Shown: one piece after another, positions 46,068 to 55,091 of the stretch | Numbering within the stretch: position 1 is the first letter of the stretch | Layout: every line of letters starts with the position of its first letter | Assembly: GCF_039727615.1 (NCBI RefSeq) | Contig: NZ_CP152474.1 | Location: 1,488,001-1,552,000 of the forward strand | DNA length: 64,000 bases | Reading direction: 5' to 3' | Source: Leclercia sp. S52 | Lineage (GTDB): Bacteria > Pseudomonadota > Gammaproteobacteria > Enterobacterales > Enterobacteriaceae | The notes under the pieces: model-generated | Database searches by the model: none | Seen by the model: only the letters and a program-made list of their open reading frames with translations | What the model was told of the DNA's origin: nothing | Made by a program: the position numbers and the translations under genes

Positions 46068-46337
46068 TTACTGGGCAGCGAACAGCCCCAGGTGCTCTTT
46101 GGCGTAGGCTTCAAAATCGGTAAAGCCGCCGATGTGATTCTGGTCGAGGAAAATCTGCGGAACGGTTTCAACTGGTTTACCGACGGTTTTTTCCAGATCG
46201 GCTTTGCTGATGCCTTCGGCATGAATGTCCACGTAGCGATAGTTAAAATCGTCACGCTCAGCGGTCAGTTTTTCTGCCAGATCTTTTGCGCGCACACAGT
46301 AAGGGCAACCCGGACGTCCAAAAATCACTGCAAACAT
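46068..46337 (-). CDS. grxA: Glutaredoxin 1
   Basis: An 89-residue glutaredoxin with the CPYC active site (GRPGCPYCVRAKDLAEKL) and the glutathione-binding TVPQIFLDQNHIGGFTD. It reduces ribonucleotide reductase and other disulfides with glutathione. Length is close to E. coli GrxA (85). Divergent from nfsA; E. coli has ybjC between grxA and nfsA, but here there is none. Confidence 0.96.
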   Translation of the reverse strand: MFAVIFGRPGCPYCVRAKDLAEKLTAERDDFNYRYVDIHAEGISKADLEKTVGKPVETVPQIFLDQNHIGGFTDFEAYAKEHLGLFAAQ

Positions 46338-46383
46338 GTTCTTTCTCCTGAAACTAAGCCAGACGGCGAATGACGCTATATTG

Positions 46384-46397
46384 CCGATAACTATCGG
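46384..46397. promoter_or_regulatory. Palindrome between grxA and nfsA
   Basis: CCGATA-AC-TATCGG, perfect arms, 47 bases upstream of grxA. grxA in E. coli is OxyR-controlled and nfsA is SoxRS-controlled; this palindrome does not fit either consensus well. Confidence 0.35.
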
Positions 46398-46517
46398 TAA
46401 TGGAAAGCAGGTTCTGCCTGTTGCATTGATATCTTCAGGCTATGTTTGGCCAATTACAGCCTCCTTTTCTTTGCCTATACTGGCGAAATGTCAGTAACGC
46501 CTTTAAAGAGAGACAAG

Positions 46518-47240
46518 ATGACGCCAGTGATTGATCTGCTACGTTCCCACCGCTCCATCCGCCATTTTACCCCTGAACCTATCAGCGATGCCCAGCGCGA
46601 GGCCATTATTGCCGGTGCACAGGGCACCTCCAGCTCCAGCTTCCTGCAGTGCAGCTCCATTATCCGCATCACCGACCCCGCGATGCGTGAACAGCTGGTG
46701 ACCCTCACCGGCGGGCAACAGCACGTCGCCCAGGCGGCGGAGTTCTGGGTTTTCTGCGCCGACTTCAACCGCCATCTGCAAATCTGCCCTGAGGCACAGC
46801 TCGGTCTGGCAGAGCAGCTGCTGCTCGGGGTGGTGGATACCGCGATGCTGGCGCAGAACGCCATGACGGCGGCGGAGTCGCTGGGACTGGGTGGCGTCTA
46901 CATAGGCGGCATCCGCAACAGCATTGAGGCGGTGACCGAACTGCTGCAGCTGCCGAAGCACGTTCTGCCGCTGTTTGGCCTGTGCCTCGGCTGGCCGGCC
47001 GATAACCCGGACGTCAAGCCGCGCCTGCCTGCGGCGATGGTGGTGCATGAAAACCACTATCAGCCGGTCGATAAAGAGGTGCTGGCGCAGTACGACGAGG
47101 AGCTGGCGAACTACTACCTCAGCCGCGCGACCAATAACCGTCGTGACACCTGGAGCGACCATATCCGGCGCACCATCATCAAAGAAAACCGTCCGTTTAT
47201 TCTCGACTATTTGCATAAACAGGGCTGGGCGACGCGATAA
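46518..47240 (+). CDS. nfsA: Oxygen-insensitive NADPH nitroreductase NfsA
   Basis: A 240-residue FMN enzyme, the major nitroreductase for nitrofurans and a chromate/quinone reductase. It is nearly identical to E. coli NfsA: RSHRSIRHFTPEPIS, SSSSFLQCSSIIRIT (FMN phosphate site), LLLGVVDTAMLAQNAMTAAE and NNRRDTWSDHIRRTI. The start MTPVIDLL at 46518 follows GAGAGACAAG; the upstream frame extension is not supported. A paralogue lies at 1743. Confidence 0.97.
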   Translation: MTPVIDLLRSHRSIRHFTPEPISDAQREAIIAGAQGTSSSSFLQCSSIIRITDPAMREQLVTLTGGQQHVAQAAEFWVFCADFNRHLQICPEAQLGLAEQLLLGVVDTAMLAQNAMTAAESLGLGGVYIGGIRNSIEAVTELLQLPKHVLPLFGLCLGWPADNPDVKPRLPAAMVVHENHYQPVDKEVLAQYDEELANYYLSRATNNRRDTWSDHIRRTIIKENRPFILDYLHKQGWATR

Positions 47241-47312
47241 GTCCATTCATCCTGCGCCTGCCTGCGTGTATGATACGCAGGCTTTTACCGGATTATGTCT
47301 GAGAGGTGCAGG

Positions 47313-48215
47313 GTGAAAATTGCCATATTGTCCCGGGATGGAACGCTCTGGTCGTGTAAACGCCTGCGTGAAGCGGCGGAGCAGCGCGGCCATCAGGTAG
47401 AAATCCTCGATCCGCTGTCCTGCTATATGAATATCAGCCCGGCGGCCTCCTCCATTCACTATAAAGGGCGTCAGCTGCCGCACTTCGACGCGGTTATCCC
47501 GCGCATTGGCTCGGCCATCACCTTTTATGGCACCGCCGCGCTGCGCCAGTTTGAGCTGCTCGGCAGTTATCCGCTGAATGAATCCGTGGCCATTACCCGG
47601 GCGCGGGACAAACTCCGCTCCCTGCAGCTGCTGGCCCGTCAGGGGATCGACCTGCCGATCACCGGTATTGCCCATTCGCCCGACGACACCAGCGATCTGA
47701 TCGAAATGGTGGGCGGTGCGCCGCTGGTGGTGAAACTGGTGGAAGGTACTCAGGGGATTGGCGTGGTGCTGGCCGAAACCCGTCAGGCGGCGGAGAGCGT
47801 GATCGATGCGTTTCGCGGCCTGAATGCGCACATTCTGGTGCAGGAGTACATCCAGGAGGCGAAAGGGCGCGACATTCGCTGTCTGGTGGTGGGCGATGAA
47901 GTGGTCGCGGCCATTGAACGTCAGGCCAAAGAGGGCGATTTTCGCTCCAACCTGCACCGGGGCGGCGTTGCCCGGGTGGTCGAGATCACCGCGCGCGAGC
48001 GGGAGATTGCACTCAAGGCCGCACAGACGCTGGGGCTCGATATTGCCGGAGTCGATATCTTACGTGCCGATCGCGGGCCGCTGGTGATGGAAGTTAACGC
48101 CTCACCGGGGCTGGAAGGTATTGAGAAAACCACCGGGATGGATATCGCCGGGAAGATGATCGGCTGGATAGAGCGTCAGGCCACGCCGGAGTTTTGCCTG
48201 AAAACGGGCGGATAA
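47313..48215 (+). CDS. rimK: Ribosomal protein S6 glutamate ligase RimK
   Basis: A 300-residue ATP-grasp ligase that adds glutamates to the C-terminus of ribosomal protein S6. Matches E. coli Rim[40 protein letters not shown] (ATP-grasp A), [20 protein letters not shown] (metal-binding E and N) and the final CLKTGG. GTG 47313 is preferred because of AGGTGCAGG upstream and agreement with E. coli; the upstream ATG at 47295 lacks a site. Follows nfsA by 72 bases, as in E. coli. Confidence 0.96.
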   Translation: MKIAILSRDGTLWSCKRLREAAEQRGHQVEILDPLSCYMNISPAASSIHYKGRQLPHFDAVIPRIGSAITFYGTAALRQFELLGSYPLNESVAITRARDKLRSLQLLARQGIDLPITGIAHSPDDTSDLIEMVGGAPLVVKLVEGTQGIGVVLAETRQAAESVIDAFRGLNAHILVQEYIQEAKGRDIRCLVVGDEVVAAIERQAKEGDFRSNLHRGGVARVVEITAREREIALKAAQTLGLDIAGVDILRADRGPLVMEVNASPGLEGIEKTTGMDIAGKMIGWIERQATPEFCLKTGG

Positions 48216-48258
48216 CTGACCTGCCACGCACTGTTATTTTTTAAGAGGTTCCACCGTT

Positions 48259-48735
48259 ATGGATTCACTTGTAGTACCGACACTTGATACCTTGCGTCAC
48301 TGGCTCGACAACATGGGCGTCAGCTTTTTCGAATGCGACACCTGCCAGGCGCTGCACCTGCCGCACATGCAAAACTTTGACGGTGTGTTTGATGCCAAGC
48401 TCGATCTGATTAACGACGTTATTCTTTTTTCCGCGCTGGCGGAGGTCAAACCCTCAGCCTTGCTGGCGTTAGCATCGGATTTATCCGCCATCAATGCCAG
48501 TTCTTTGACGGTGAAGGCATTTCTCGATATACAGGATGATAATCTGCCAAAGCTGGTGGTTTGCCAGTCTTTATCCGTATCCGTCGGGCTGACCTTCCCA
48601 CAGTTCGCGGCTTTCGTTCAGCAGAGCGAAGAGCAGATCTCCATGGTGATGCTTGAAGCCAGCGCCCATCATCTGTTGTACAACGCCGAAGAGGGCGCTG
48701 AACAGCCTGAATCTTCCGGCAATTTTCTGCACTAA
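48259..48735 (+). CDS. ybjN: YbjN family protein
   Basis: A 158-residue cytoplasmic protein of the YbjN/sensory-transduction-regulator family, whose E. coli member affects motility and acid and stress responses. It is similar in length to E. coli YbjN (158). Features are the N-terminal LRHWLDNMGVSFFECDTCQA and the C-terminal AHHLLYNAEEGAEQPESS. AAGAGG precedes the start. Biochemical function unknown. Confidence 0.93.
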   Translation: MDSLVVPTLDTLRHWLDNMGVSFFECDTCQALHLPHMQNFDGVFDAKLDLINDVILFSALAEVKPSALLALASDLSAINASSLTVKAFLDIQDDNLPKLVVCQSLSVSVGLTFPQFAAFVQQSEEQISMVMLEASAHHLLYNAEEGAEQPESSGNFLH

Positions 48736-49084
48736 AGCTGTCTGACTTTTAGGCAGTCGCTGTCGTGGCGGCTGCATAACACCCTCGTTTCTGCTGCATT
48801 TAACCTTTCTTTAAAGAATTATTCACCGCCATCCCGCCAATTCGGCTTATCACATAGACATTTACTGCATAAAAAATTGTTAAAAGGCGTTTTTTAATCT
48901 GAGCTATAGCTACGGAGACAAGCTACAGTTTATTCTTGCGATGCTGTTAAATGCGAGCAGATACTGCCACCTGAGTAACATCTTCTGCTGCAGGCAGAGT
49001 GATAAATTATGCACGTTTCTTGCATAGGCTAAGAGTGTTCATTTTTAGCGCGTTTGTTAACGCGCTTTCAGAAGGATTACCGCT
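48736..49084 (+). other. Upstream region of the pot operon
   Basis: A 349-base AT-rich region between ybjN and potF. It must hold the potFGHI promoter, but I cannot single out a clear -10/-35 pair, and no REP, RNA or coding frame is visible. Confidence 0.4.
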
Positions 49085-50197
49085 ATGATCGCTTTAAATA
49101 AAAAATGGTTATCGGGTCTGGTTGCAGGTGCTCTGATGGCTGTCTCTGCCGGCACGCTTGCTGCGGAACAAAAAACGCTGCATATCTATAACTGGTCTGA
49201 TTATATTGCCCCGGACACGGTGGCGAATTTCGAAAAAGAGACCGGCATTAAAGTCGTCTACGACGTCTTCGATTCCAACGAAGTGCTGGAAGGCAAACTG
49301 ATGGCGGGCAGCACCGGCTTCGACCTGGTCGTGCCGTCAGCCAGCTTCCTTGAGCGCCAGCTCTCTGCGGGCGTGTTCCAGCCGCTGGATAAAAGCAAAC
49401 TGCCGGGCTGGAAAAACCTCGATCCCGAGCTGCTGAAGCTCATCGCCAAACACGATCCGGACAACAAGTACGCCATGCCGTACATGTGGGCGACCACCGG
49501 CATCGGCTATAACGTCGAGAAAGTGAAACAGGTGCTGGGTGCCGATGCGCCGGTGAACAGCTGGGATCTGGTACTGAAGCCAGAGAACCTCGAGAAGCTG
49601 AAAAGCTGCGGCGTCTCGTTCCTTGATGCCCCGGAAGAGGTGTTTGCCACCGTCCTGAACTACCTCGGCAAAGACCCAAACAGCACCAAAGCGGATGACT
49701 ATACCGGCCCGGCCACCGATCTGCTGCTGAAGCTGCGTCCGAACATCCGTTACTTCCACTCGTCTCAGTACATCAACGATCTGGCGAACGGCGATATCTG
49801 CGTGGCCATCGGCTGGGCAGGGGACGTCTGGCAGGCGGCGAACCGCGCTAAAGAAGCCAAAAATGGCGTGAATATCGCCTACTCGATCCCGAAAGAGGGA
49901 GCGATGGCCTTCTTTGACGTCTTCGCGATGCCGGCTGATGCGAAAAACAAAGACGAAGCCTATCAGTTCCTGAACTACCTGCTGCGTCCGGACGTTATTG
50001 CCCACATCTCTGACCACGTCTTCTACGCCAACGGCAACAAAGAGGCCACGAAGCTGGTCAGCGCCGAAGTGCGTGACAATCCGGGTATCTATCCCCCAGC
50101 CGACGTACGCGCCAAGATGTTCACCCTGAGCGTTCAGGAGCCGAAAATCGACCGCGTCCGTACCCGTGCGTGGACCAAAGTGAAAAGCGGTAAATAA
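49085..50197 (+). CDS. potF: Putrescine-binding periplasmic protein PotF
   Basis: A 370-residue binding protein that delivers putrescine to PotGHI. Residues 1-26 are a signal peptide (GTLAA cut). Family motifs are HIYNWSDYIAPDT (polyamine-contacting Trp and Ser), DVFDSNEVLEGKLMAGSTGFDLVVPS, MPYMWATTGIGYN and CVAIGWAGDVWQA. Length equals E. coli PotF (370). It heads the potFGHI operon and is followed by a REP and hairpin. Confidence 0.97.
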   Translation: MIALNKKWLSGLVAGALMAVSAGTLAAEQKTLHIYNWSDYIAPDTVANFEKETGIKVVYDVFDSNEVLEGKLMAGSTGFDLVVPSASFLERQLSAGVFQPLDKSKLPGWKNLDPELLKLIAKHDPDNKYAMPYMWATTGIGYNVEKVKQVLGADAPVNSWDLVLKPENLEKLKSCGVSFLDAPEEVFATVLNYLGKDPNSTKADDYTGPATDLLLKLRPNIRYFHSSQYINDLANGDICVAIGWAGDVWQAANRAKEAKNGVNIAYSIPKEGAMAFFDVFAMPADAKNKDEAYQFLNYLLRPDVIAHISDHVFYANGNKEATKLVSAEVRDNPGIYPPADVRAKMFTLSVQEPKIDRVRTRAWTKVKSGK

Positions 50198-50206
50198 CCG
50201 CTCCTC

Positions 50207-50262
50207 GTAGGCCGGGCAAGCGTAGCGCCCCCGGCAACAGGCGCACCGTTCTGGTGCGCCTG
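50207..50262 (+). repeat. REP plus strong hairpin between potF and potG
   Basis: A REP unit (50207-50235, GTAGGCCGGGC...) is followed by CAGGCGCACC and GGTGCGCCTG (10-bp perfect arms, loop GTTCT, 50238-50262). Such elements inside an operon can protect the upstream message, giving more binding protein (PotF) than transporter. Confidence 0.75.
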
Positions 50263-50293
50263 CACCAGTTTGATTGATGCCGGAGAGCACCCC

Positions 50294-51427
50294 GTGAACG
50301 ACGCGATCCCCCGCCCGCAGGCGAAAACCCGTAAAGCGCTGACCCCGCTGCTTGAAATCCGTAACCTGACCAAATCCTTTGATGGTCAGAATGCCGTGGA
50401 TGATGTCAGCCTGACTATCTACAAAGGCGAAATTTTTGCCCTGCTGGGTGCATCTGGCTGCGGGAAATCGACGTTGCTGCGCATGCTGGCCGGGTTTGAA
50501 CAGCCCAGCGCCGGGCAGATTATGCTCGACGGCGTTGACCTCTCTCAGGTGCCGCCGTATCAGCGCCCTATCAATATGATGTTCCAGTCTTACGCCCTCT
50601 TCCCGCACATGACCGTAGAGCAGAACATCGCCTTTGGCCTGAAGCAGGACAAAATGCCGAAAGCCGAGATCGCCGCCCGCGTTGCCGAAATGCTGAGCCT
50701 GGTGCATATGCAGGAGTTTGCGAAGCGTAAGCCGCATCAGCTCTCGGGCGGCCAGCGTCAGCGCGTGGCCCTGGCCCGCAGTCTGGCGAAGCGGCCAAAG
50801 CTGCTGCTGCTGGATGAGCCGATGGGCGCGCTGGATAAAAAACTGCGCGACCGCATGCAGCTGGAAGTGGTGGATATTCTGGAGCGGGTGGGCGCAACCT
50901 GCGTGATGGTGACCCACGATCAGGAAGAGGCGATGACCATGGCCGGACGCATCGCGATCATGAACCGCGGCAAGTTCGTGCAGATTGGCGAGCCGGAAGA
51001 GATTTACGAGCATCCGACCACCCGCTACAGCGCTGAATTCATCGGCTCCATGAACGTCTTCGAAGGGCTGCTGAAAGCGCGTGAAGAGGACGGACTGGTG
51101 CTCGACTCGCCGGGGCTGATCCACCCGCTGAAGGTCGCCGCCGACAACTCGGTAGTGGATAACGTCCCGGTGTACGTGGCCCTGCGCCCGGAAAAAATCA
51201 CCCTCTGCGACGCGCCGCCTGCCGACGGCTATAACTTTGCGGTGGGGGAGGTGGTGCACATTGCCTACCTCGGCGATCTCTCCATCTATCACGTCCGGCT
51301 GAAGAGCGGGCAGATGATCAGCGCCCAGTTGCAGAACACTTACCGCTACCGCAAAGGGCTGCCGACCTGGGGCGACGAAGTGCGTCTGTGCTGGGAAGCG
51401 GACAGCTGCGTTGTGCTGACGGTATAA
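50294..51427 (+). CDS. potG: Putrescine ABC transporter ATPase PotG
   Basis: A 377-residue ATP-binding subunit. Walker A is GASGCGKST, the signature is LSGGQRQRVALARSLAKRP, Walker B is LLLLDEP and the H-loop is VMVTHDQEEA; the C-terminal half (about 250-377) is the TOBE regulatory domain. GTG 50294 is preferred because E. coli PotG begins MNDAIPRPQAKTRKALTPL; an ATT-side extension of 8 residues is not supported. It is 96 bases from potF. Confidence 0.97.
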   Translation: MNDAIPRPQAKTRKALTPLLEIRNLTKSFDGQNAVDDVSLTIYKGEIFALLGASGCGKSTLLRMLAGFEQPSAGQIMLDGVDLSQVPPYQRPINMMFQSYALFPHMTVEQNIAFGLKQDKMPKAEIAARVAEMLSLVHMQEFAKRKPHQLSGGQRQRVALARSLAKRPKLLLLDEPMGALDKKLRDRMQLEVVDILERVGATCVMVTHDQEEAMTMAGRIAIMNRGKFVQIGEPEEIYEHPTTRYSAEFIGSMNVFEGLLKAREEDGLVLDSPGLIHPLKVAADNSVVDNVPVYVALRPEKITLCDAPPADGYNFAVGEVVHIAYLGDLSIYHVRLKSGQMISAQLQNTYRYRKGLPTWGDEVRLCWEADSCVVLTV

Positions 51428-51436
51428 GGAACGGCG

Positions 51437-52388
51437 ATGAGTAAACCTGAACCTGCAACCCGCCGAGCGGCGGGCATTGATACCAGCTGGCTGACGCGGA
51501 TGCAGATGGCCCACGGGCGCAAGCTGGTGATCGCGCTGCCTTACGTGTGGCTGATCCTGCTGTTCCTGCTGCCGTTCCTGATTGTGTTTAAAATCAGCCT
51601 GGCGGAGATGGCGCGTGCGATCCCACCCTACAGCGATCTGGTGGAGTGGGGGGACAGCCAGCTGTCGATCATGCTCAACCTGGGCAACTTCCTGCAGCTG
51701 ACCGACGATCCGCTCTACTTCGACGCCTATCTGCAGTCCCTGCAGGTGGCGGCCATCTCGACGATCTGCTGTCTGCTGCTGGGCTACCCGCTGGCATGGG
51801 CGGTGGCGCACAGCAAGCCCTCGACGCGTAACATCCTGCTGCTGTTGGTGATTTTACCCTCGTGGACCTCGTTCCTGATCCGCGTCTATGCCTGGATGGG
51901 GATCCTGAAAAACAACGGCGTGCTGAACAACGTCCTGATGTGGCTGGGGGTTATCGATCAGCCGCTGACCATTCTGCATACCAACCTGGCGGTCTATATC
52001 GGCATTGTGTACGCCTACCTGCCGTTTATGGTGCTGCCGATCTACACCGCCCTGACGCGCATTGACTATTCGCTGGTAGAGGCGGCTCTTGATCTCGGTG
52101 CCCGTCCGCTGAAAACCTTCTTCAGCGTCATCGTGCCGCTGACCAAAGGGGGGGATTATCGCCGGGTCGATGCTGGTGTTTATTCCGGCGGTGGGCGAGT
52201 TCGTAATCCCGGAGCTGCTCGGCGGCCCGGACAGCATTATGATTGGCCGCGTGCTGTGGCAGGAGTTCTTCAATAACCGCGACTGGCCGGTGGCCTCGGC
52301 GGTGGCGATCGTCATGTTGCTGCTGCTGATCGTGCCGATCATGTGGTTCCACAAGTACCAGCAGAAACAGATGGGAGATCACGGATGA
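51437..52388 (+). CDS. potH: Putrescine ABC transporter permease PotH (frameshifted)
   Basis: One of two permeases of the putrescine importer, 316 residues if repaired (E. coli 317). Hydrophobic segments and the EAA loop VEAALDLGARPLKTFFSVIVPLT are in frame, then the G7 run 52148-52154 (expected G6) breaks after TKGG; the other frame continues IAGSMLVFIPAVGEFVIPELLGG and ends WFHKYQQKQMGDHG. One extra G explains the break. Its end overlaps potI by 4 bases (ATGA). Confidence 0.94.
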
Positions 52389-53230
52389 ATAACTTACCGG
52401 TAGTGCGCTCGCCGTGGCGGATCCTGATCCTGGTGATTGGCTTTACTTTCCTGTATGCCCCGATGCTGATGCTGGTGATCTACTCCTTCAACAGCTCCAA
52501 GCTGGTGACGGTATGGGCAGGCTGGTCCACGCGCTGGTACGGCGAGCTGTTCCACGACCAGGCGATGATGAGCGCGGTAGGGTTAAGCCTGACCATTGCC
52601 GCCTGTGCGGCGACGATGGCGGCGATCCTCGGCACCATCGCCGCGGTGGTGATGGTGCGCTTTGGTCGTTTCCGCGGTGCCAACGGGTTTGCCTTTATGA
52701 TCACCGCGCCGCTGGTTATGCCTGACGTTATCACCGGCCTGTCCCTGCTGCTGCTGTTTGTGGCCATGGGGCACGCTATCGGCTGGCCGTCCGATCGCGG
52801 CATGCTGACCATCTGGCTGGCGCACGTCACCTTCTGTACCGCCTATGTGGCAGTGGTCATCTCCTCGCGCCTGCGCGAGCTGGATCACTCCATTGAAGAG
52901 GCGGCGATGGATCTCGGGGCGACGCCGCTGAAGGTGTTTTTCATCATCACCCTGCCGATGATCATGCCGGCGGTGGTCTCCGGCTGGCTGCTGGCCTTTA
53001 CCCTGTCGCTCGACGACCTGGTGATCGCCAGCTTTGTCTCCGGCCCGGGGGCGACCACGCTGCCGATGCTGGTCTTCTCCAGCGTGCGCATGGGGGTCAA
53101 CCCGGAGATCAACGCCCTGGCGACGCTCATTCTCGGCGTGGTCGGCATCATCGGGCTGATTGCCTGGTATCTGATGGCGCGGTCTGAAAAACAGCGTCAG
53201 CGCGATATCCAGCGTGCAAGACGCAGCTGA
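52385..53230 (+). CDS. potI: Putrescine ABC transporter permease PotI
   Basis: The second permease of the putrescine importer, 281 residues, with six membrane segments and the EAA loop IEEAAMDLGATPLKVFFIITLP. The N-terminus MNNLPVVRSPWRILI and the tail RSEKQRQRDIQRARRS match E. coli PotI (281). It ends the operon. Confidence 0.97.
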   Translation: MNNLPVVRSPWRILILVIGFTFLYAPMLMLVIYSFNSSKLVTVWAGWSTRWYGELFHDQAMMSAVGLSLTIAACAATMAAILGTIAAVVMVRFGRFRGANGFAFMITAPLVMPDVITGLSLLLLFVAMGHAIGWPSDRGMLTIWLAHVTFCTAYVAVVISSRLRELDHSIEEAAMDLGATPLKVFFIITLPMIMPAVVSGWLLAFTLSLDDLVIASFVSGPGATTLPMLVFSSVRMGVNPEINALATLILGVVGIIGLIAWYLMARSEKQRQRDIQRARRS

Positions 53231-53289
53231 AGCTCCTAAAATCTGCAAAGAAGCGTAAATGAGATGCCGCGTTATCGCGGCATCGTTTC

Positions 53290-53778
53290 ATGGAAGACAT
53301 CACGTTGGGATTTTTCACTAAAACAAGCCGGTCACATGCCCGCCTGAATGTTCCTGCTCTGGTGCAGGTGGCGGCGCTCGCCATTATTATGATCCGCTGC
53401 CTCGATGTATTTATGATTTTCAATACCCTGGGCGTGCGCGGTATGGGTGAGTTCATTCACCGCAGCGTCCAGACATGGAACCTGACGCTGGTCTTTTTCG
53501 CCAGCCTGATGCTGGTCTTTATCGAAATTTACTGCGCCTTTTCGCTGGTGAAAGGGCGTAACTGGGCGCGGATCGTCTACCTGCTGACTCAGGTTATCGC
53601 CACCGGCTATCTGTGGGCCGCGTCGCTGGGCTACGGTTATCCCGAACTGTTCAGCATCCCCGGCGAGTCGAAACGCGAGATCTTCCACACCCTGGTGATG
53701 CAAAAACTGCCCGACATCCTGGTGCTCGGCCTGCTGTTTGTGCCCGCCGCCAGCCGACGGTTTTTCCGTCTGCAATAA
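53290..53778 (+). CDS. ybjO: Inner-membrane protein YbjO
   Basis: A 162-residue membrane protein with four hydrophobic segments, same length as E. coli YbjO. Marks are LGFFTKTSRSHARLNVPALV at the N-terminus and GYGYPELFSIPGESKREIFH in the middle. Function unknown. Between potI and rlmC, as in E. coli. Confidence 0.93.
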   Translation: MEDITLGFFTKTSRSHARLNVPALVQVAALAIIMIRCLDVFMIFNTLGVRGMGEFIHRSVQTWNLTLVFFASLMLVFIEIYCAFSLVKGRNWARIVYLLTQVIATGYLWAASLGYGYPELFSIPGESKREIFHTLVMQKLPDILVLGLLFVPAASRRFFRLQ

Positions 53779-53818
53779 CGTGTATAATCGCTGCCCCCAG
53801 ACGTATTAAGGTTTCGTT

Positions 53819-54946
53819 ATGCAGTGCGCACTCTATGACGCCGGTCGCTGCCGCTCCTGTCAGTGGATAGAGCAGCCGGTCTCTTCTCAACTTTCCGCCA
53901 AAATGGCCGACCTGCAGACTTTACTGTCTGGCCTGCCAGTGGCGGAGTGGTGCGCGCCGGTCAGCGGGCCGGAGCAGGCATTTCGCAATAAAGCCAAAAT
54001 GGTGGTCAGCGGCAGCGTCGAAAAGCCGCTGCTTGGGATGCTGCACCGCGACGGCACCCCTGTCGATCTGACCGACTGCCCGCTCTATCCCGACTCGTTT
54101 GCCCCGGTCTTTGCCGCCCTGAAACCCTTTATTGCCCGCGCAGGACTCACGCCTTACAGCGTGGAACGCAAGCGCGGCGAGCTGAAGTACATTCTGCTCA
54201 CCGAAAGCCAGCTGGATGGCGGGATGATGCTGCGCTTCGTGCTGCGATCCGACGCTAAGCTGCCCCAGCTGCGCGCGGCGCTGCCGTGGCTGCAGGAGCA
54301 GCTGCCGCAGCTGAAGGTGATCACCGCAAACATTCAGCCGGTGCATATGGCGATCATGGAGGGTGAGGAGGAGATCTTCCTCACCGACGCCCAGGCGCTG
54401 GCGGAGCGGTTTAACAACGTGCCGCTGTGGATCCGCCCGAAGAGCTTCTTCCAGACCAACCCCACCGTTGCCAGCCAGCTGTACGCCACCGCGCGCGACT
54501 GGGTGCGGCAGCTGCCGGTTAACCATATGTGGGATCTGTTTTGCGGCGTCGGCGGCTTTGGCCTGCACTGCGCCACCCCGCAGATGAAGCTGACCGGCAT
54601 CGAAATCTCCGCCGAGGCGATTGCCTGCGCGACGCAGTCGGCCAGCGAGCTGGGATTAACGAATCTGCACTTCCAGGCGCTCGACTCAACGCAGTTCGCC
54701 ACCGGTCAGGGCGACGTGCCGGATCTGGTGCTGGTTAACCCGCCGCGCCGCGGTATCGGCAAGGCGCTTTGCGACTACCTGAGCCAGATGGCCCCGCCGT
54801 TTATTATCTACTCCAGCTGCAATGCGCAGACGATGGCGAAAGATCTCCGCGAACTGCCGGGCTATCGCCTGGCGCGCGTGCAGCTGTTCGATATGTTCCC
54901 CCATACGGCACACTATGAAGTGCTGACCCTGTTAGTTAAGTCCTGA
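53819..54946 (+). CDS. rlmC: 23S rRNA (uracil747-C5)-methyltransferase RlmC
   Basis: A 375-residue RumA/TrmA-type enzyme that methylates U747 of 23S rRNA. The N-terminal [19 protein letters not shown] carries cysteines of the [4Fe-4S] cluster. SAM-binding segments are [13 protein letters not shown], and the catalytic region is [11 protein letters not shown] with [13 protein letters not shown] (nucleophilic Cys). Length equals E. coli RlmC (375). Confidence 0.96.
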   Translation: MQCALYDAGRCRSCQWIEQPVSSQLSAKMADLQTLLSGLPVAEWCAPVSGPEQAFRNKAKMVVSGSVEKPLLGMLHRDGTPVDLTDCPLYPDSFAPVFAALKPFIARAGLTPYSVERKRGELKYILLTESQLDGGMMLRFVLRSDAKLPQLRAALPWLQEQLPQLKVITANIQPVHMAIMEGEEEIFLTDAQALAERFNNVPLWIRPKSFFQTNPTVASQLYATARDWVRQLPVNHMWDLFCGVGGFGLHCATPQMKLTGIEISAEAIACATQSASELGLTNLHFQALDSTQFATGQGDVPDLVLVNPPRRGIGKALCDYLSQMAPPFIIYSSCNAQTMAKDLRELPGYRLARVQLFDMFPHTAHYEVLTLLVKS

Positions 54947-54967
54947 GACCTTGCCCGGCGGTTTTCT

Positions 54968-55000
54968 CCCTCTCCCTTTGGGAGAGGGTCGGGGTGAGGG
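54968..55000. repeat. CCCTCTCCC palindromic element
   Basis: CCCTCTCCCTTTGGGAGAGG with a GGGTGAGGG tail, the fourth copy in the window of the dispersed element at 6436, 6539 and 7349. It lies between rlmC and the two-component genes. Confidence 0.75.
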
Positions 55001-55091
55001 CAAACCCCGCACAATCTTAAACAAAATGTGAACGTTTCCCGCCCCTGAAATCGGGTAAGCTTTACCTGTTGAGATTGAATAAGGCTGACCG

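Noticed and set aside
46384..46397. OxyR site for grxA
   Set aside because: The palindrome lacks the ATAG...CTAT spacing of OxyR sites; left as an unassigned palindrome.
49337..51811. 824-codon antisense frame over potF and potG
   Set aside because: It is a shadow of the strong codon bias of the conserved pot genes; no start site or protein-like composition.
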